64,000 bases of DNA from Phycisphaerae bacterium (GCA_018003015.1 JAGNEZ010000024.1:1-64000), one strand, 5' to 3'; counted from the first letter of the stretch, positions 26,205 through 35,345 are shown. Translations and numbers: made by a program. The notes: generated by a model from the letters alone, not told the origin.

Positions 26205-26867
26205 ATGCCAAACGAAGCCACCCGGACGAGTTCGGGCGTTATGCCGCGGGCGGCGGCGGTCCTGTTCGATCTGGACGGGACTCTGACCCGGCCCTATTTC
26301 GACTTCGCCGCCATTCGGGCGGAGATCGGCCTGAGTCCCGAGTCTCGGTTGCCCATTCTGGAGTCCATTGAGTTGATGGACGCGGGCCAACGCAAGCGGG
26401 CCGAGGAGATCCTCCTGCGGCGTGAACGGGAGGCGGCCTTGGCCAGCGAGCTCTGGGACGATGCCCATGCGGTTCTGGCTGCTCTGCGAACGGCCGGCCT
26501 GAATCTGGGGCTCATGACCCGGAACAGCCGGGTTTCGGCCGACACGGTCATTGCCAAGCACGGGCTGGAGTTTGATCGGATCCATACCCGAGAAGACGGA
26601 CCGGTCAAGCCGTCCCCCGAGCCGGTCTTGGCCCTATGCGGGCAGTTGGGGGTTGCCCCGGTCGCGGCCTGGGTTGTCGGTGACTATCTGTTCGACATTC
26701 AGAGTGGCCAGGCGGCCGGGGCGACCACCGCCCTGATGATCGGGGACGCCGCAGTTCCTGACTACGCTGACCAAGCGAACCATGTGATCCGCCGCCTAAG
26801 CGAGCTACCGGCCCTGCTGGGGCTGGGCGCCCGGCTGCCGCGAACCTCCGCGCCCGGACTTCCGTAG
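26205..26867 (+). CDS. HAD-superfamily hydrolase (phosphoglycolate phosphatase-like)
   Basis: 220 residues from ATG 26205; a second ATG at 26241 just before the domain is possible. Motif I is AAVLFDLDGTL (Asp22, Asp24), motif II LGLMTRNSR, motif III Lys in DGPVKPSPEPV, and motif IV VVGDYLFDIQSGQAAG. The cap is a short helical C1 type (EIGLSPESRLPILESIELMD), as in phosphoglycolate phosphatases. The substrate is unassigned. It ends 17 bases before the Bat operon and may share a transcript with it, although a TATACT box lies in between. Confidence 0.88.
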   Translation: MPNEATRTSSGVMPRAAAVLFDLDGTLTRPYFDFAAIRAEIGLSPESRLPILESIELMDAGQRKRAEEILLRREREAALASELWDDAHAVLAALRTAGLNLGLMTRNSRVSADTVIAKHGLEFDRIHTREDGPVKPSPEPVLALCGQLGVAPVAAWVVGDYLFDIQSGQAAGATTALMIGDAAVPDYADQANHVIRRLSELPALLGLGARLPRTSAPGLP

Positions 26868-26884
26868 TGTATACTTGGCAGGCC

Positions 26885-27916
26885 ATGACGGACGTCAAGT
26901 TCAATAGCCTGGGCTACTTGCACCTATTCTGGGTCGTCCTCGCCCTGGGGGGCGTGGTGGCCTACGGCTTCGCGCGGAAGAACCGATCGCTGCGGCGGCT
27001 GGCCGCTCCGCAGCTCTTGGGAAGCCTGACCGGGCAGGTGAGCCGCAAGCGGCAATGGGCCAAAGCGGGACTGGTCCTGGCCGCCATGGCCGCCCTGGTG
27101 CCGGCCATCAGCGATCCTCGGTGGGGGGTTTATTACGAGGACTTGCCCCGACGGGGAATCGACATCCTCTTCGTTCTCGACGTCTCCCGGTCCATGCTGG
27201 CCAACGATCTGCCCCCCAGTCGCCTGGAACGAGCCAAGCAGAGCATCGGCGATGTACTGGATGCGGCCGTTGGCGACCGGGTGGGGCTGGTCACCTTCGC
27301 CGGGACACCGGTCCTGAAGTGTCCGCTGACGGTTAACTACGGGGCCTTCCGCATGCTCCTCGACGAGGTTGGGGTACGCAGTTCGCCGCGCGGCGGCACA
27401 CTGATTGGCGATGCCGTCCGGCTGGCGGCCAAGTCGTTCGTCGATCCGATGAAGAAACACAAGGCCATCGTGGTTCTCACCGACGGCGATGATCAGGAGA
27501 GCTACCCGGTCAAAGCTGCGGAAGAGGCCTACGCCGAGAGCGGGATCCAGGTCTTCACGGTCGGGCTGGGCGACGAGGGCGAGGGGGCCCGCGTGCCGGC
27601 CCAAGAGGTTCAGGCGGGGGTTTTCATGCAGTATGACGGCCGGGAGGTCTGGTCGAAGATGAATCCGGCGGTTCTGCGGGAGATGGCCATGAAGGGTGGT
27701 GGAGCATACATTCCCGCGGGCACCAAGAGCATTGACCTCGGCCAAGTGCTCTACGAGGAGCGTATCGCCAAGGCGGAGCAGCGCGAGTTCGAGACCAGTC
27801 GGATCGAGCAGCGGAAAGTCCAGTTCCAATGGTTCGCGGGCCTCGCTCTGCTGCTGTTGCTGATCGAGACGTTCATGACGGACCGCAGAGCGGTGGAGGC
27901 GGATTCAGTTGCGTAG
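26885..27916 (+). CDS. BatA/BatB-type VWA-domain membrane protein
   Basis: 343 residues. N-terminal transmembrane segments (about 12-28 and 60-76) precede a periplasmic von Willebrand A domain with a complete MIDAS: DVSRS (Asp99, Ser101, Ser103), then the Thr in RGGTLIGDA and LTDGDD. A third transmembrane helix (about 318-337, FAGLALLLLLIETFM) closes the protein. This is the architecture of Bacteroides BatA/BatB aerotolerance proteins. A TATACT box (26870-26875) ends nine bases before the ATG and no Shine-Dalgarno is present, so the mRNA leader is very short or absent. First of four overlapping or closely spaced bat-like genes. Confidence 0.92.
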   Translation: MTDVKFNSLGYLHLFWVVLALGGVVAYGFARKNRSLRRLAAPQLLGSLTGQVSRKRQWAKAGLVLAAMAALVPAISDPRWGVYYEDLPRRGIDILFVLDVSRSMLANDLPPSRLERAKQSIGDVLDAAVGDRVGLVTFAGTPVLKCPLTVNYGAFRMLLDEVGVRSSPRGGTLIGDAVRLAAKSFVDPMKKHKAIVVLTDGDDQESYPVKAAEEAYAESGIQVFTVGLGDEGEGARVPAQEVQAGVFMQYDGREVWSKMNPAVLREMAMKGGGAYIPAGTKSIDLGQVLYEERIAKAEQREFETSRIEQRKVQFQWFAGLALLLLLIETFMTDRRAVEADSVA

Positions 27917-28880
27917 GTGGGCCGTGACAGGTGGGCGACGTCTCCAGGCCGCCGGCGGCCGGTGGGTCTCGTGCGGGCCCGCACTGCTGGCCCTGGGGGT
28001 GTCGATGGGCCTCGCTCACGTCTTACTGGCCGCCGACCTGCCCCCGCACGAACTGGTTGCGGAAGGCAACAAGGCCCTGGCCGATGGTGATGGGGCCAAG
28101 GCGATGGAGCTTTACGACAAGGCCGCGGCCCAGGCGCAGGACTCACCGGAGATCGCCTACAACCAGGGTGTGGTCTACTATCGCGGGAGCGACTACGACA
28201 AGGCTGCGGAGCGATTCAGCAAGGCGCTGTCCACTTCGGACGCCGGGCTGGATGCCAGAGCTCGGTTCAATCTCGGCAACTGTGCGTACGCTTCGGCTCT
28301 CAAGGTGAAGGACAAACCCGAGGAGGCGATCGAGAGGCTGAAGAAGGCCAGCGACTTCTTCCAGGATGTCCTGGAAAGCCACCCGGACGACAAGGACGCC
28401 CGGCGCAACCTGGAGCGAGCCCAACTGCTCATCAAGCAGTTGAAGGACCAGAAGCCGCCGGAGAGCCAGCCGCAGAGTCAACCATCGTCGCAGCCGACCA
28501 GCCGACCGCAGAGTCAACCCCAATCGCAACCTGCCAGCCGGCCGGAGAGCCAGCCTTCCCAGCAGGACCAGAAAGACCAGGACCAGAAGCAGGGCCAGCA
28601 ACAACAGGGAGAGAGCAAGAACCAAGAGGGGCAGCAAGGCGGCCAGGAGCAGGAGGGAGAGAAGAAGGACGCTCAACAGGCCCAGGCAGACAAGAAGGAC
28701 GGTAACCAAGACGAAGAGAAGCAGGAACAGGCCCGGGCGATACCCGCGACTCAACAGGCCATGAGCAAGGAAGAGGCCCGGCGACTGCTTCAGCTGATCC
28801 GCGACAAGCAGCGGCAGCGCATGGAGGCATTGGAGCGGCAATCCCAAGGGCCGATGCAGCCGGTGGAGAAGGACTGGTGA
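27909..28880 (+). CDS. BatC-like TPR protein with Gln/Ser/Pro-rich tail
   Basis: 323 residues, TTG start overlapping the end of the VWA gene by eight bases (a GTG at 27924 is an alternative). A hydrophobic N-terminal segment (about 18-43) is followed by tetratricopeptide repeats at about 45-170 (GNKALADGDGAKAMELYDKA, NQGVVYYRGSDYDKAAERF). Residues about 183-290 are low complexity, rich in SQP, then Q/K/E/G. The last part (MSKEEARRLLQLIRDKQRQR) is a charged helix. BatC proteins carry TPRs and scaffold the Bat complex at the inner membrane. Base composition of the tail differs from neighbours because of the CAG/CAA runs. Confidence 0.88.
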   Translation: MRRWAVTGGRRLQAAGGRWVSCGPALLALGVSMGLAHVLLAADLPPHELVAEGNKALADGDGAKAMELYDKAAAQAQDSPEIAYNQGVVYYRGSDYDKAAERFSKALSTSDAGLDARARFNLGNCAYASALKVKDKPEEAIERLKKASDFFQDVLESHPDDKDARRNLERAQLLIKQLKDQKPPESQPQSQPSSQPTSRPQSQPQSQPASRPESQPSQQDQKDQDQKQGQQQQGESKNQEGQQGGQEQEGEKKDAQQAQADKKDGNQDEEKQEQARAIPATQQAMSKEEARRLLQLIRDKQRQRMEALERQSQGPMQPVEKDW

Positions 28881-28969
28881 GCGACAGCGGCAGGCGGAAG
28901 CAGCAAGCCTGGCGAGGCAGTGGGCCTCTGACGGTTGAGCTGGGGAGCCTACCCCCCAAAGGATCCAGA

Positions 28970-30796
28970 ATGAGTACTCGCTTTCTAGGGCTTGTCTTTG
29001 CGGCTTTGACCGGCTGGACATTGGCGGCCGCCTCGGCATCTGCTGCCCAGGTCGGCATTGAGGTTTCCGCCAAAGAGACCTATGTGGGTGTTCCCGTTGT
29101 GGTGCGGATCACGATCAACGACTGTAAACACGAACCGCCGGCGCCGGTATTCCCAGAGATCCCCGGCGTCGAGATCCGCTCCGACGGAGTTCCCTCTCGC
29201 AGCTCGCGAATGACGGTCATCAACGGCAGGATGAACCAGCAGGTCTCGCTGACCTATGACTACCAGTTCGTCCCTTCCGTGGAAGGCAACTTCACGGTTC
29301 CTTCCCTCCAGATCGAGGTTGACGGCCGCAAGTTCAGAACCGAGCCGCAAACCGTGGTGGTCACGAAATCGGAGACCGGCGATCTGCTTTTTGCGGATGT
29401 GAAGGGCGGCCGCGACAAGATCTACCTCGGCGAGTCACTGGACATCACGCTGCAGATCTGGATCAGGCCGTATCACGATCGCAACTTCTCGGTGAAGCTG
29501 AGCGAGGCCAACACGTGGGGCCTGATCGACAACGCCAGCCGATGGGGGCCGTTCCTCGAGCCTCTCCAGCAGATGCTGCGTAACCGCCAGCGACCTGCCG
29601 GACGGGAAGTGCTGCGGACGGACACGGCGGGCAGCTCAAGGTCGTACTACCTCTACGAATTGACCGCGACGATATGCCCCGACCGACCCGGCAAGCTCAC
29701 CCTCGACGACGTCAACGTGGTGGTCTCGTATCCCGTTCGCCTGGGCCGGGACCAGAGTCTTTTTTCCATGGGCGACCTGAGGATCGAGCAATCCCGCCCG
29801 CTCTCGGCCAAGCCGACCGTGGCCCCGATCGAGGTCAGACCGGTTCCGACCGAGGGTCAACCGCGATACTACCGGGGCGCTGTCGGACAGTTCACCATTC
29901 AGGCCGGAGCCAAGCCGACCGAGGTCACCGTCGGCGAGCCAATCACGCTGAACCTGACCATCAGCGGCAACGGTCGGATGGAGGTTGTGCCGTCTCCGCC
30001 GCTCCCCGAGATCGAGGAACTGGCCCGCGATTTCAAGGTGCCTAACGATCCGCTCACCGGCACCGTGCAACAGGACGCCAAGACATTCACCCAGAGCATC
30101 CGGGCCAAGACTGACCAGGTCAAGATGATTCCGCCGATTCCCTTCTCTTACTTCGATCCGCGTGCCGAGAAGTTCGTGACGGTAAACACGAGGCCGATCC
30201 CGCTGACTGTCAAGGCGACCGAGAAGTTGTCGGCCGCGCAGGTGGTGGATTCAGCGACCGGCCAGGTGCGCACAGCGCATTCGCTGACCGAAGTCTCCAG
30301 CGGCATCCTGGCGAACTACAGTGGAGCCGATGAGATCCTGGGCCAACAGGCGTTCTCGCCCGGTTGGTCGGCGGCGATGGCGATAGGGCTTCCGCCGGTT
30401 GCCGCCCTGGCAAACTGGCTGGTACTTCGGCGGCGGCATCGATTGAGAACCGACGTCGGATTCGCTCGCCGTCGCTCGGCCCGCAAGAAGGCTCAGAACA
30501 CGATCCATGCCGCTTCCCGAGCGACCGAAGCCGAGCTGGCGGCGGCCGTCTCGACGGCGATCGGCGGGTATGTGGCCGATCGATGCAATCTGCCCACGGG
30601 CGGTCTGACCCGTTCGGCGGTTATCGAGCACTTGACCGATCGGCGGGTGCCGGCGGCGGTGGTCGAGGAAGTCGATCGCCTGCTCGAGCAATGCGAGGGT
30701 CTTCGCTATGCGGCCGCCGGCGGGGCCTGCCGGGATGGACTGGTACAGGCCGCCATGGCGGCCATCGAGCGGCTGGAGAGGGAGCGGTTCGGATGA
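28970..30796 (+). CDS. BatD-like protein (oxygen tolerance family)
   Basis: 608 residues from ATG 28970 with AAGGAT six bases upstream; an earlier in-frame start at 28877 overlaps BatC but precedes a non-homologous stretch. Signal peptide about 1-27 (LVFAALTGWTLAAASASA). A series of Ig-like beta domains follows (VGVPVVVRITINDCKHEPP, YDYQFVPSVEGNFTVPSLQIEV, VTVGEPITLNLTISGNG), matching the BatD family. A transmembrane helix (about 464-486) leads into a cytoplasmic helical tail (about 490-608). BatD is thought to work extracytoplasmically with the VWA proteins. ATGA overlap with the next gene. Confidence 0.92.
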   Translation: MSTRFLGLVFAALTGWTLAAASASAAQVGIEVSAKETYVGVPVVVRITINDCKHEPPAPVFPEIPGVEIRSDGVPSRSSRMTVINGRMNQQVSLTYDYQFVPSVEGNFTVPSLQIEVDGRKFRTEPQTVVVTKSETGDLLFADVKGGRDKIYLGESLDITLQIWIRPYHDRNFSVKLSEANTWGLIDNASRWGPFLEPLQQMLRNRQRPAGREVLRTDTAGSSRSYYLYELTATICPDRPGKLTLDDVNVVVSYPVRLGRDQSLFSMGDLRIEQSRPLSAKPTVAPIEVRPVPTEGQPRYYRGAVGQFTIQAGAKPTEVTVGEPITLNLTISGNGRMEVVPSPPLPEIEELARDFKVPNDPLTGTVQQDAKTFTQSIRAKTDQVKMIPPIPFSYFDPRAEKFVTVNTRPIPLTVKATEKLSAAQVVDSATGQVRTAHSLTEVSSGILANYSGADEILGQQAFSPGWSAAMAIGLPPVAALANWLVLRRRHRLRTDVGFARRRSARKKAQNTIHAASRATEAELAAAVSTAIGGYVADRCNLPTGGLTRSAVIEHLTDRRVPAAVVEEVDRLLEQCEGLRYAAAGGACRDGLVQAAMAAIERLERERFG

Positions 30797-31650
30797 AGGA
30801 TCGCCGAACAGTCTGGGAGGGCGGACTGCACCCACGCGGGCCGGGGCCTGCGATACTGAAGACGATGTACGTTCTGACGATCCTGGCCGCGGCGCCGGTG
30901 ACGGCTGGCGAGCTGACCCGGGCCCAGCAGGCCGAGATCCTGGACGAAGCCACCCGGGCGTTCGACCGCGGCGCCGAGGTCCGCGGCTCGAACTGTGCGG
31001 ATGCGACCGCGGCCTTTCGCGAGGCGGCCGGTCGCTTCCAACTCCTGGTCGACGCTGGCATCCGCAACGGCAAACTCTACTACAACCTCGGCAACGCCTG
31101 CTTCGAGAGCGGGCAGATCGGTCGAGCGATTCTGAACTACCGTCGAGCGAAGGAGCTCATCCCGGGCGACGGGCGGCTCGAGCACAACCTGCAGTATGCC
31201 CGCTCGCTCCGGCGGAACCAGATTGAAGTGGCCGGCCAGCGTGCTTTTCTGCAGACCCTGTTCTTCTGGCATTACGGTTCGTCGCTCGGCTCGCGCTACC
31301 GGGTGGGCCTGGCATTCTATGTTCTCTTCTGGCTCATGGTGCTGGCTCGTTCCTATCTGACCGGATTGCCCTGGCGGTATGCCCTGGTGCCTGTGGCGGC
31401 CGCCTGGCTGGTCCTGGGTGTCTCCGTCGGCGCCGACCTGCTTATCCCTCCGCGGGCCGAGGGCGTCATCCTGGCCGACAACGTCGTGGTGCGCAAAGGC
31501 AACGGCGAGCGGTTCGATCCGCAGTTCAGGCAACCCCTGTGCGAGGGCATGGAGTTCGTCCTGCTCGAGCAGCGCCGCGACTGGTGGTGTATCGAACTGC
31601 CCGACGGCAAGAGCGGCTGGATCCGGGCTGATCAGGCGGAACTGCTCTAG
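30793..31650 (+). CDS. BatE-like TPR and SH3-domain membrane protein
   Basis: 285 residues. Its ATG overlaps the TGA of batD (ATGA at 30793-30796), a clear start by translational coupling. Residues about 20-37 are hydrophobic, two TPR-like helices pairs lie at about 85-140 (GKLYYNLGNACFESGQIGRAI), two transmembrane segments follow at about 167-215, and residues about 220-285 form a bacterial SH3 domain (ADNVVVRKGNGERFDPQF, WWCIELPDGKSGWIRADQ). This TPR-TM-SH3 order is that of BatE. It closes the Bat operon; the next gene has its own promoter. Confidence 0.9.
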   Translation: MKDRRTVWEGGLHPRGPGPAILKTMYVLTILAAAPVTAGELTRAQQAEILDEATRAFDRGAEVRGSNCADATAAFREAAGRFQLLVDAGIRNGKLYYNLGNACFESGQIGRAILNYRRAKELIPGDGRLEHNLQYARSLRRNQIEVAGQRAFLQTLFFWHYGSSLGSRYRVGLAFYVLFWLMVLARSYLTGLPWRYALVPVAAAWLVLGVSVGADLLIPPRAEGVILADNVVVRKGNGERFDPQFRQPLCEGMEFVLLEQRRDWWCIELPDGKSGWIRADQAELL

Positions 31651-31739
31651 GCGCCTGCCTCACCGAGGGCGGGACGAGCCTCCTGCCGGCCAGACGACCG
31701 GCGGAAGACCCGCACTGCACCGCGGCGGCCTTCGGGCCC

Positions 31740-31768
31740 TTGGTGGCCAACCCGGTTACCGCTATACT
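31740..31768 (+). promoter_or_regulatory. Promoter of the PIN-TRAM gene
   Basis: TTGGTG (31740-31745), 17-bp spacer, TATACT (31763-31768), about 90 bases before the ATG at 31865. The 90-bp Bat-to-PIN gap and this box argue for separate transcription. Confidence 0.55.
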
Positions 31769-31864
31769 CCCGTCATCATAACCGGGGCATGGATGCCGCC
31801 GGAGGCGTCCCGCGATTGCCGGGACGGTTCGATCCATCTCATCCCGGGTTCGAGGAGTGGCCCC

Positions 31865-32926
31865 ATGCTGCTCGCCATCCTGAGAGCACTGTTCGTCCTG
31901 ATCGTGGCCGGCGTGGCGATGAACTACGTCGAGCAGGAAGGCAGCGCCCTGGCCCTGCCGGTTCTCATCGTCGCCCTGGGGGCGGCCGCGATGGTCATCG
32001 GGCTGGACGTCTTCATTCCGCAGAAGTCCTTGCTGGCGATCTCCGGCCTATTCTTCGGACTGGTCGTCGGGCTACTGATCGCGTTCGGCGCGGGTCTGAT
32101 CATCGATCTGCTGGTAGACGCCTACCAACCCACGCTCGCCGGCGGCCCGCTGGTGAGTACCACCAAGGTACTGATCGGCATCGTGACCTGCTATCTGGCC
32201 GTCAGTTTCATTCTCCAGACCAAGGACGATGTGCGTTTCGTGATTCCCTACGTGGAATTCGCCAAGCAGCGCAAGGGCCAGCACCCGATCATCCTGGACA
32301 CCTCGGTCATCATTGACGGGCGGATCGTGGACATCATGAACGCCTGGATCGTGGATGCCCCGGTCATCGTGCCCCGGTTCGTACTCCATGAACTCCAGGC
32401 CGTCGCCGACAGCAGCGACAAACTCAAACGGAACCGCGGCCGGCGCGGACTGGACATTCTCAACAAGCTCCAGTCCAACGAGAAGCTCGACATCCAGTTC
32501 TACGACAGCCGCATGACCCGCGAGGAAGCCAGTGAACCGGTCGACCAGCGGCTGGTCACCCTGGCTCGCAAGATCGACGGCCGAGTGGTCACCAACGACT
32601 ACAACCTCAACAAGGTCGCCAAACTCCGCGGGGTGGACGTCATCAACATCAACGACCTGGCCAACGCCCTCAAGCCGGTGTTCCTGCCCGGCGAGGCCAT
32701 GCAGGTGAAGATCATCAAGCCTGGCGAGGAGGCCGGCCAGGGCGTCGGGTACCTCGAAGACGGCACCATGGTGGTCGTCGAGGCCACCCGCGATCGCATC
32801 GGCCAGACCGTCCCCATCATGGTCACCTCTGTGCTCCAGACCAGCGCCGGCCGCATGGTCTTCGGGCGGCCGGAAGGTACGCCCGGCGACGGCGGTGGAA
32901 GACGGCGCGCGGGGCAGAGCCTGTAA
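31865..32926 (+). CDS. PIN/TRAM-domain membrane protein (YacL-like)
   Basis: 353 residues. Four predicted transmembrane helices in the first 120 residues (ILRALFVLIVAGVAM, LPVLIVALGAAAMVIGL, LLAISGLFFGLVVGLLIAFG, STTKVLIGIVTCYLAVSFIL). A PIN nuclease domain follows at about 138-270 with the acidic residues in ILDTSVIIDGRI, FVLHELQ and GRVVTNDYNLNKVA. A TRAM domain lies at about 275-345 (PGEEAGQGVGYLEDGTMVVV). This is the YacL architecture of Gram-positives, cyanobacteria and planctomycetes. Its RNA target is unknown. The upstream frame is open for 160 further codons but only this ATG gives the family N-terminus. Confidence 0.94.
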   Translation: MLLAILRALFVLIVAGVAMNYVEQEGSALALPVLIVALGAAAMVIGLDVFIPQKSLLAISGLFFGLVVGLLIAFGAGLIIDLLVDAYQPTLAGGPLVSTTKVLIGIVTCYLAVSFILQTKDDVRFVIPYVEFAKQRKGQHPIILDTSVIIDGRIVDIMNAWIVDAPVIVPRFVLHELQAVADSSDKLKRNRGRRGLDILNKLQSNEKLDIQFYDSRMTREEASEPVDQRLVTLARKIDGRVVTNDYNLNKVAKLRGVDVININDLANALKPVFLPGEAMQVKIIKPGEEAGQGVGYLEDGTMVVVEATRDRIGQTVPIMVTSVLQTSAGRMVFGRPEGTPGDGGGRRRAGQSL

Positions 32927-33103
32927 AAGGCGCCGAGCGTTCGCAAGGCGTGTCGACGCCTGCGGGCCATGTCGTCGGCGCGGCCGGAAACGGCGAGCGG
33001 GGACCCGGCCGATCACTCGAATCCAGCCCAGTTCCCGCGCAATGGGGGACGAACAGGATGAAACCGGTTACCCCCTTAATATTCTAGGTACCAGCTGGAT
33101 TCA

Positions 33104-34057
33104 TCAAGCCACCGCGCAAATCGCATCCTGGCCGGCAGCCAGGCGGTACAGATTGCACGCCACCTCGGTCATGGATCCGCCCGCTCGCTCGATCAGGGCG
33201 AGAATGGCTTCGGCTTGGTCTGCTCGGTTCAAGCCCAGAAACCGGCTTCTGAAGGCGTCAAGTTCAACACGAACCAGAAGGGTCTGCTGCGACGAGTCCA
33301 GGAGGGTATCGAAACCCTGGTCGCCGTGGCCGGCCATGCTCACCAACAGAGGCAGTTGGGGATCCTCGGCGAAGTGGTGACGGACAGTCTCATGGAGCAG
33401 GTTCTCATAGGCACAGGCCCGGCCGGTGGAAACACGGGATTCTCGGGCGATTTGCCGCAGGGGCGTGCGTTCGGCCTCGGAGGCGATGAGCAGGCGCTCG
33501 ACCGCCAGCCGCTCCATGATCGGAAAGGGATTGCGGTGCCGCCAAGTCCGCCGTTCGAGCTCCGCCAAAGCCGCTCGCACGGCCCGCTCGAACCGGCGCC
33601 GGACGCGATGACGAATCGTCTCATCGCCCGGGCCAATCACAGGCCGAGCCTCGATCTTGACGGCCACAGCGTAGGGCAGTTCCTGTACCCGAGGAATCGC
33701 CGACCGGGGCTCATCGCTGGCCTGTTGGGCCAGCTTGAGCACCCGGGTCGGGACGCGGATGGTCGTGAAATACTCGTGCAGGGCGCGGTAGATCACACCG
33801 CGGATCCGGAACAAGGCATACGGGGCAAACGCGCCACGCTGATCGGCCTGGTAGGTCAACGCCGCCCGCACCAGGGCCAAGGCGCCCTCCTGGAACAGAT
33901 CGTCACGCTCGCGCTCACGCTTTGCGTACCGGGAGGTACGCACGTGACGGGCCAAGTGCACGCCGATCAGTCCAAGATTCCGGGTCACCAGATCCGACTG
34001 CTCGTCGGTCAGGACAGACTCTCCCCCCACGATCTCATTGTCCAGCGTCTCGGACAT
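33104..34057 (-). CDS. RNA polymerase sigma factor, sigma-70 family
   Basis: 317 residues from ATG 34057 (GGAGGAG about eight bases upstream). Region 2 is clear: NLGLIGVHLARHV, ERDDLFQEGALALVRAALTYQ, FAPYALFRIRGVIYRALHEYF, the core-binding and -10-reading helices. RVPTRVLKLAQ then begins region 3. A C-terminal helical part (about 190-290) should correspond to region 4 but matches poorly: RQIARESRVSTGRACAYENLL is the best helix-turn-helix candidate. It is larger than typical ECF factors and lacks sigma-70 region 1. No anti-sigma gene adjoins it, so control may be transcriptional from its near-consensus promoter. Confidence 0.85.
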   Translation of the reverse strand: MSETLDNEIVGGESVLTDEQSDLVTRNLGLIGVHLARHVRTSRYAKRERERDDLFQEGALALVRAALTYQADQRGAFAPYALFRIRGVIYRALHEYFTTIRVPTRVLKLAQQASDEPRSAIPRVQELPYAVAVKIEARPVIGPGDETIRHRVRRRFERAVRAALAELERRTWRHRNPFPIMERLAVERLLIASEAERTPLRQIARESRVSTGRACAYENLLHETVRHHFAEDPQLPLLVSMAGHGDQGFDTLLDSSQQTLLVRVELDAFRSRFLGLNRADQAEAILALIERAGGSMTEVACNLYRLAAGQDAICAVA

Positions 34058-34102
34058 GCTTCTCTCCTCCACGGACAGTCCTATCGGCCTGCGCACATAC
34101 CT

Positions 34103-34131
34103 AACATAAACCAAACTTGGAGAAAAGTCAA
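34103..34131 (-). promoter_or_regulatory. Near-consensus promoter of the sigma factor gene
   Basis: TTGACT (34126-34131), exact 17-bp spacer, TATGTT (34103-34108), minus strand. The start site would fall about 40 bases before the ATG. The surrounding 40 bases are AT-rich against the local composition. Confidence 0.65.
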
Positions 34132-34478
34132 ATCCGAGGCAAGCTGGGGGCCAGGCCTGGGCCACAATTCGCGCAAACCACTCCTTTCACATGACTTGCG
34201 ATGTATCTGGCGTTCGTTACTGGGCATGCAGCGACCCCGCTGATGGCGACGGCATCCGTGAGGCCGACGCAGGGCCGGCCACAAGGCGAGGATTTCGGAG
34301 GGTCGTAGCCATCGTCGTCGGCCAGAAGGAGCTGCGTCAACCGGGGCGATATGGGCAGCGTGTTCCGGACGGCAGCAGCCCGGCGGCGCGGACAGAGCCG
34401 CCTGAAATCCTGTCAGGCCAGGGACGTTTCGCGAGCATATCGCTCAACCGGACCGGCGTGCGGCCCCCCGTTCCCCGG
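34132..34478. other. Spacer without recognised gene
   Basis: About 350 bases between the sigma factor promoter and the end of the prepilin gene. Short minus-strand frames exist, but none has a ribosome site, a domain or codon usage distinct from noise. I see no terminator hairpin with a T-run. Confidence 0.5.
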
Positions 34479-35345
34479 TCAGGGCTTGGGGCCTCCCAGG
34501 ACCATGTAGCTGGCGTACTTGTCGGAAGTGTTGAACTTCTTGGTTTCGACCATGTCGGTGTGGCCATCCCAGTAGAGGACCGTGCCCTTGGCGAAATGAC
34601 GGCCGGCCATCCAGTCGACGAAGTCGTAGTACCCGCTGTAGCCATCGTTGAGTGCGCTACCTGCATTCGAGGCATTGGGCGCCAAGGTCGTGTCGTCGAA
34701 ACCGGGATACTCCTCGAACAGCATGCCGACCTTGTTCGGGGTCGAGTAGAACTTGCCGGCGTAGTCCACGCTGGATTTCGAGAAGATGCCCGGCTTCAAC
34801 TCATCGGGGCTCAGGAAATCCGCGGACGCCAGGCCGCTGCTGCTGCTCCCGTTGTTTCGATGCTGGTCGATGGCATTGTGCGGTTCGATGAAGCGAACGT
34901 AGCTGTGAATGGCCTTGTTTCCTCGGCCGCTTTCCCCCGAACCGACCGCAGCGGCGAATCGCCGCTTGGTGTCCTTGGGGCAGAAGTACACCTCTTTGTT
35001 GCGCACAAACTTGTAGATCTGCCCAAAGGTCACCCAGAGGCCGGAATCCGTCGGGCGCGTACCGCCGAACTTCCTGTAAGGATCGCCGAGATAGGCGGCA
35101 TTGCCCCCGCTGATGCCGTCCCAGAGCCACCAATCCCAGTGCGGGAAACGACTCTTGTTATCCTGGGCATAGAAGTTGTGCCCGCTATAAAGTTCCCTCA
35201 GCCGTGTCTTACAGACCACGGCCTGGGCCTGATCTCGCGAACGACTTAGCGACGGGACCAGGACGGAGATCAGCAAGGCAATGATGGCGACCACAACCAG
35301 CACTTCGATCAGCGTGAAACCGCGACGATCGTAACGGCTCAACAT
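34479..35345 (-). CDS. Prepilin-type N-terminal cleavage/methylation protein (type II pseudopilin-like)
   Basis: 288 residues from ATG 35345 with GGAAGGTGG upstream. The leader MLSRYDRRG is followed by FTLIEVLVVVAIIALLISVL, the prepilin peptidase site (cleavage after Gly9) with Glu5 of the mature protein. The rest is a periplasmic domain (HWDWWLWDG, VYFCPKDTKRR, and a late MAGRHFAKGTVLYWDGHTDM). This 'GHTDM/WDGH' ending is typical of the large families of planctomycete pseudopilins with an H-X9-DG tail. The protein probably joins a type II secretion or pilus-like filament. The zinc-ribbon gene precedes it by 29 bases. Confidence 0.92.
   Translation of the reverse strand: MLSRYDRRGFTLIEVLVVVAIIALLISVLVPSLSRSRDQAQAVVCKTRLRELYSGHNFYAQDNKSRFPHWDWWLWDGISGGNAAYLGDPYRKFGGTRPTDSGLWVTFGQIYKFVRNKEVYFCPKDTKRRFAAAVGSGESGRGNKAIHSYVRFIEPHNAIDQHRNNGSSSSGLASADFLSPDELKPGIFSKSSVDYAGKFYSTPNKVGMLFEEYPGFDDTTLAPNASNAGSALNDGYSGYYDFVDWMAGRHFAKGTVLYWDGHTDMVETKKFNTSDKYASYMVLGGPKP

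Noticed and set aside
34128-34340. 70-codon minus-strand ORF with several Cys
   Set aside because: No ribosome site, overlaps the sigma factor promoter and has no recognisable motif.
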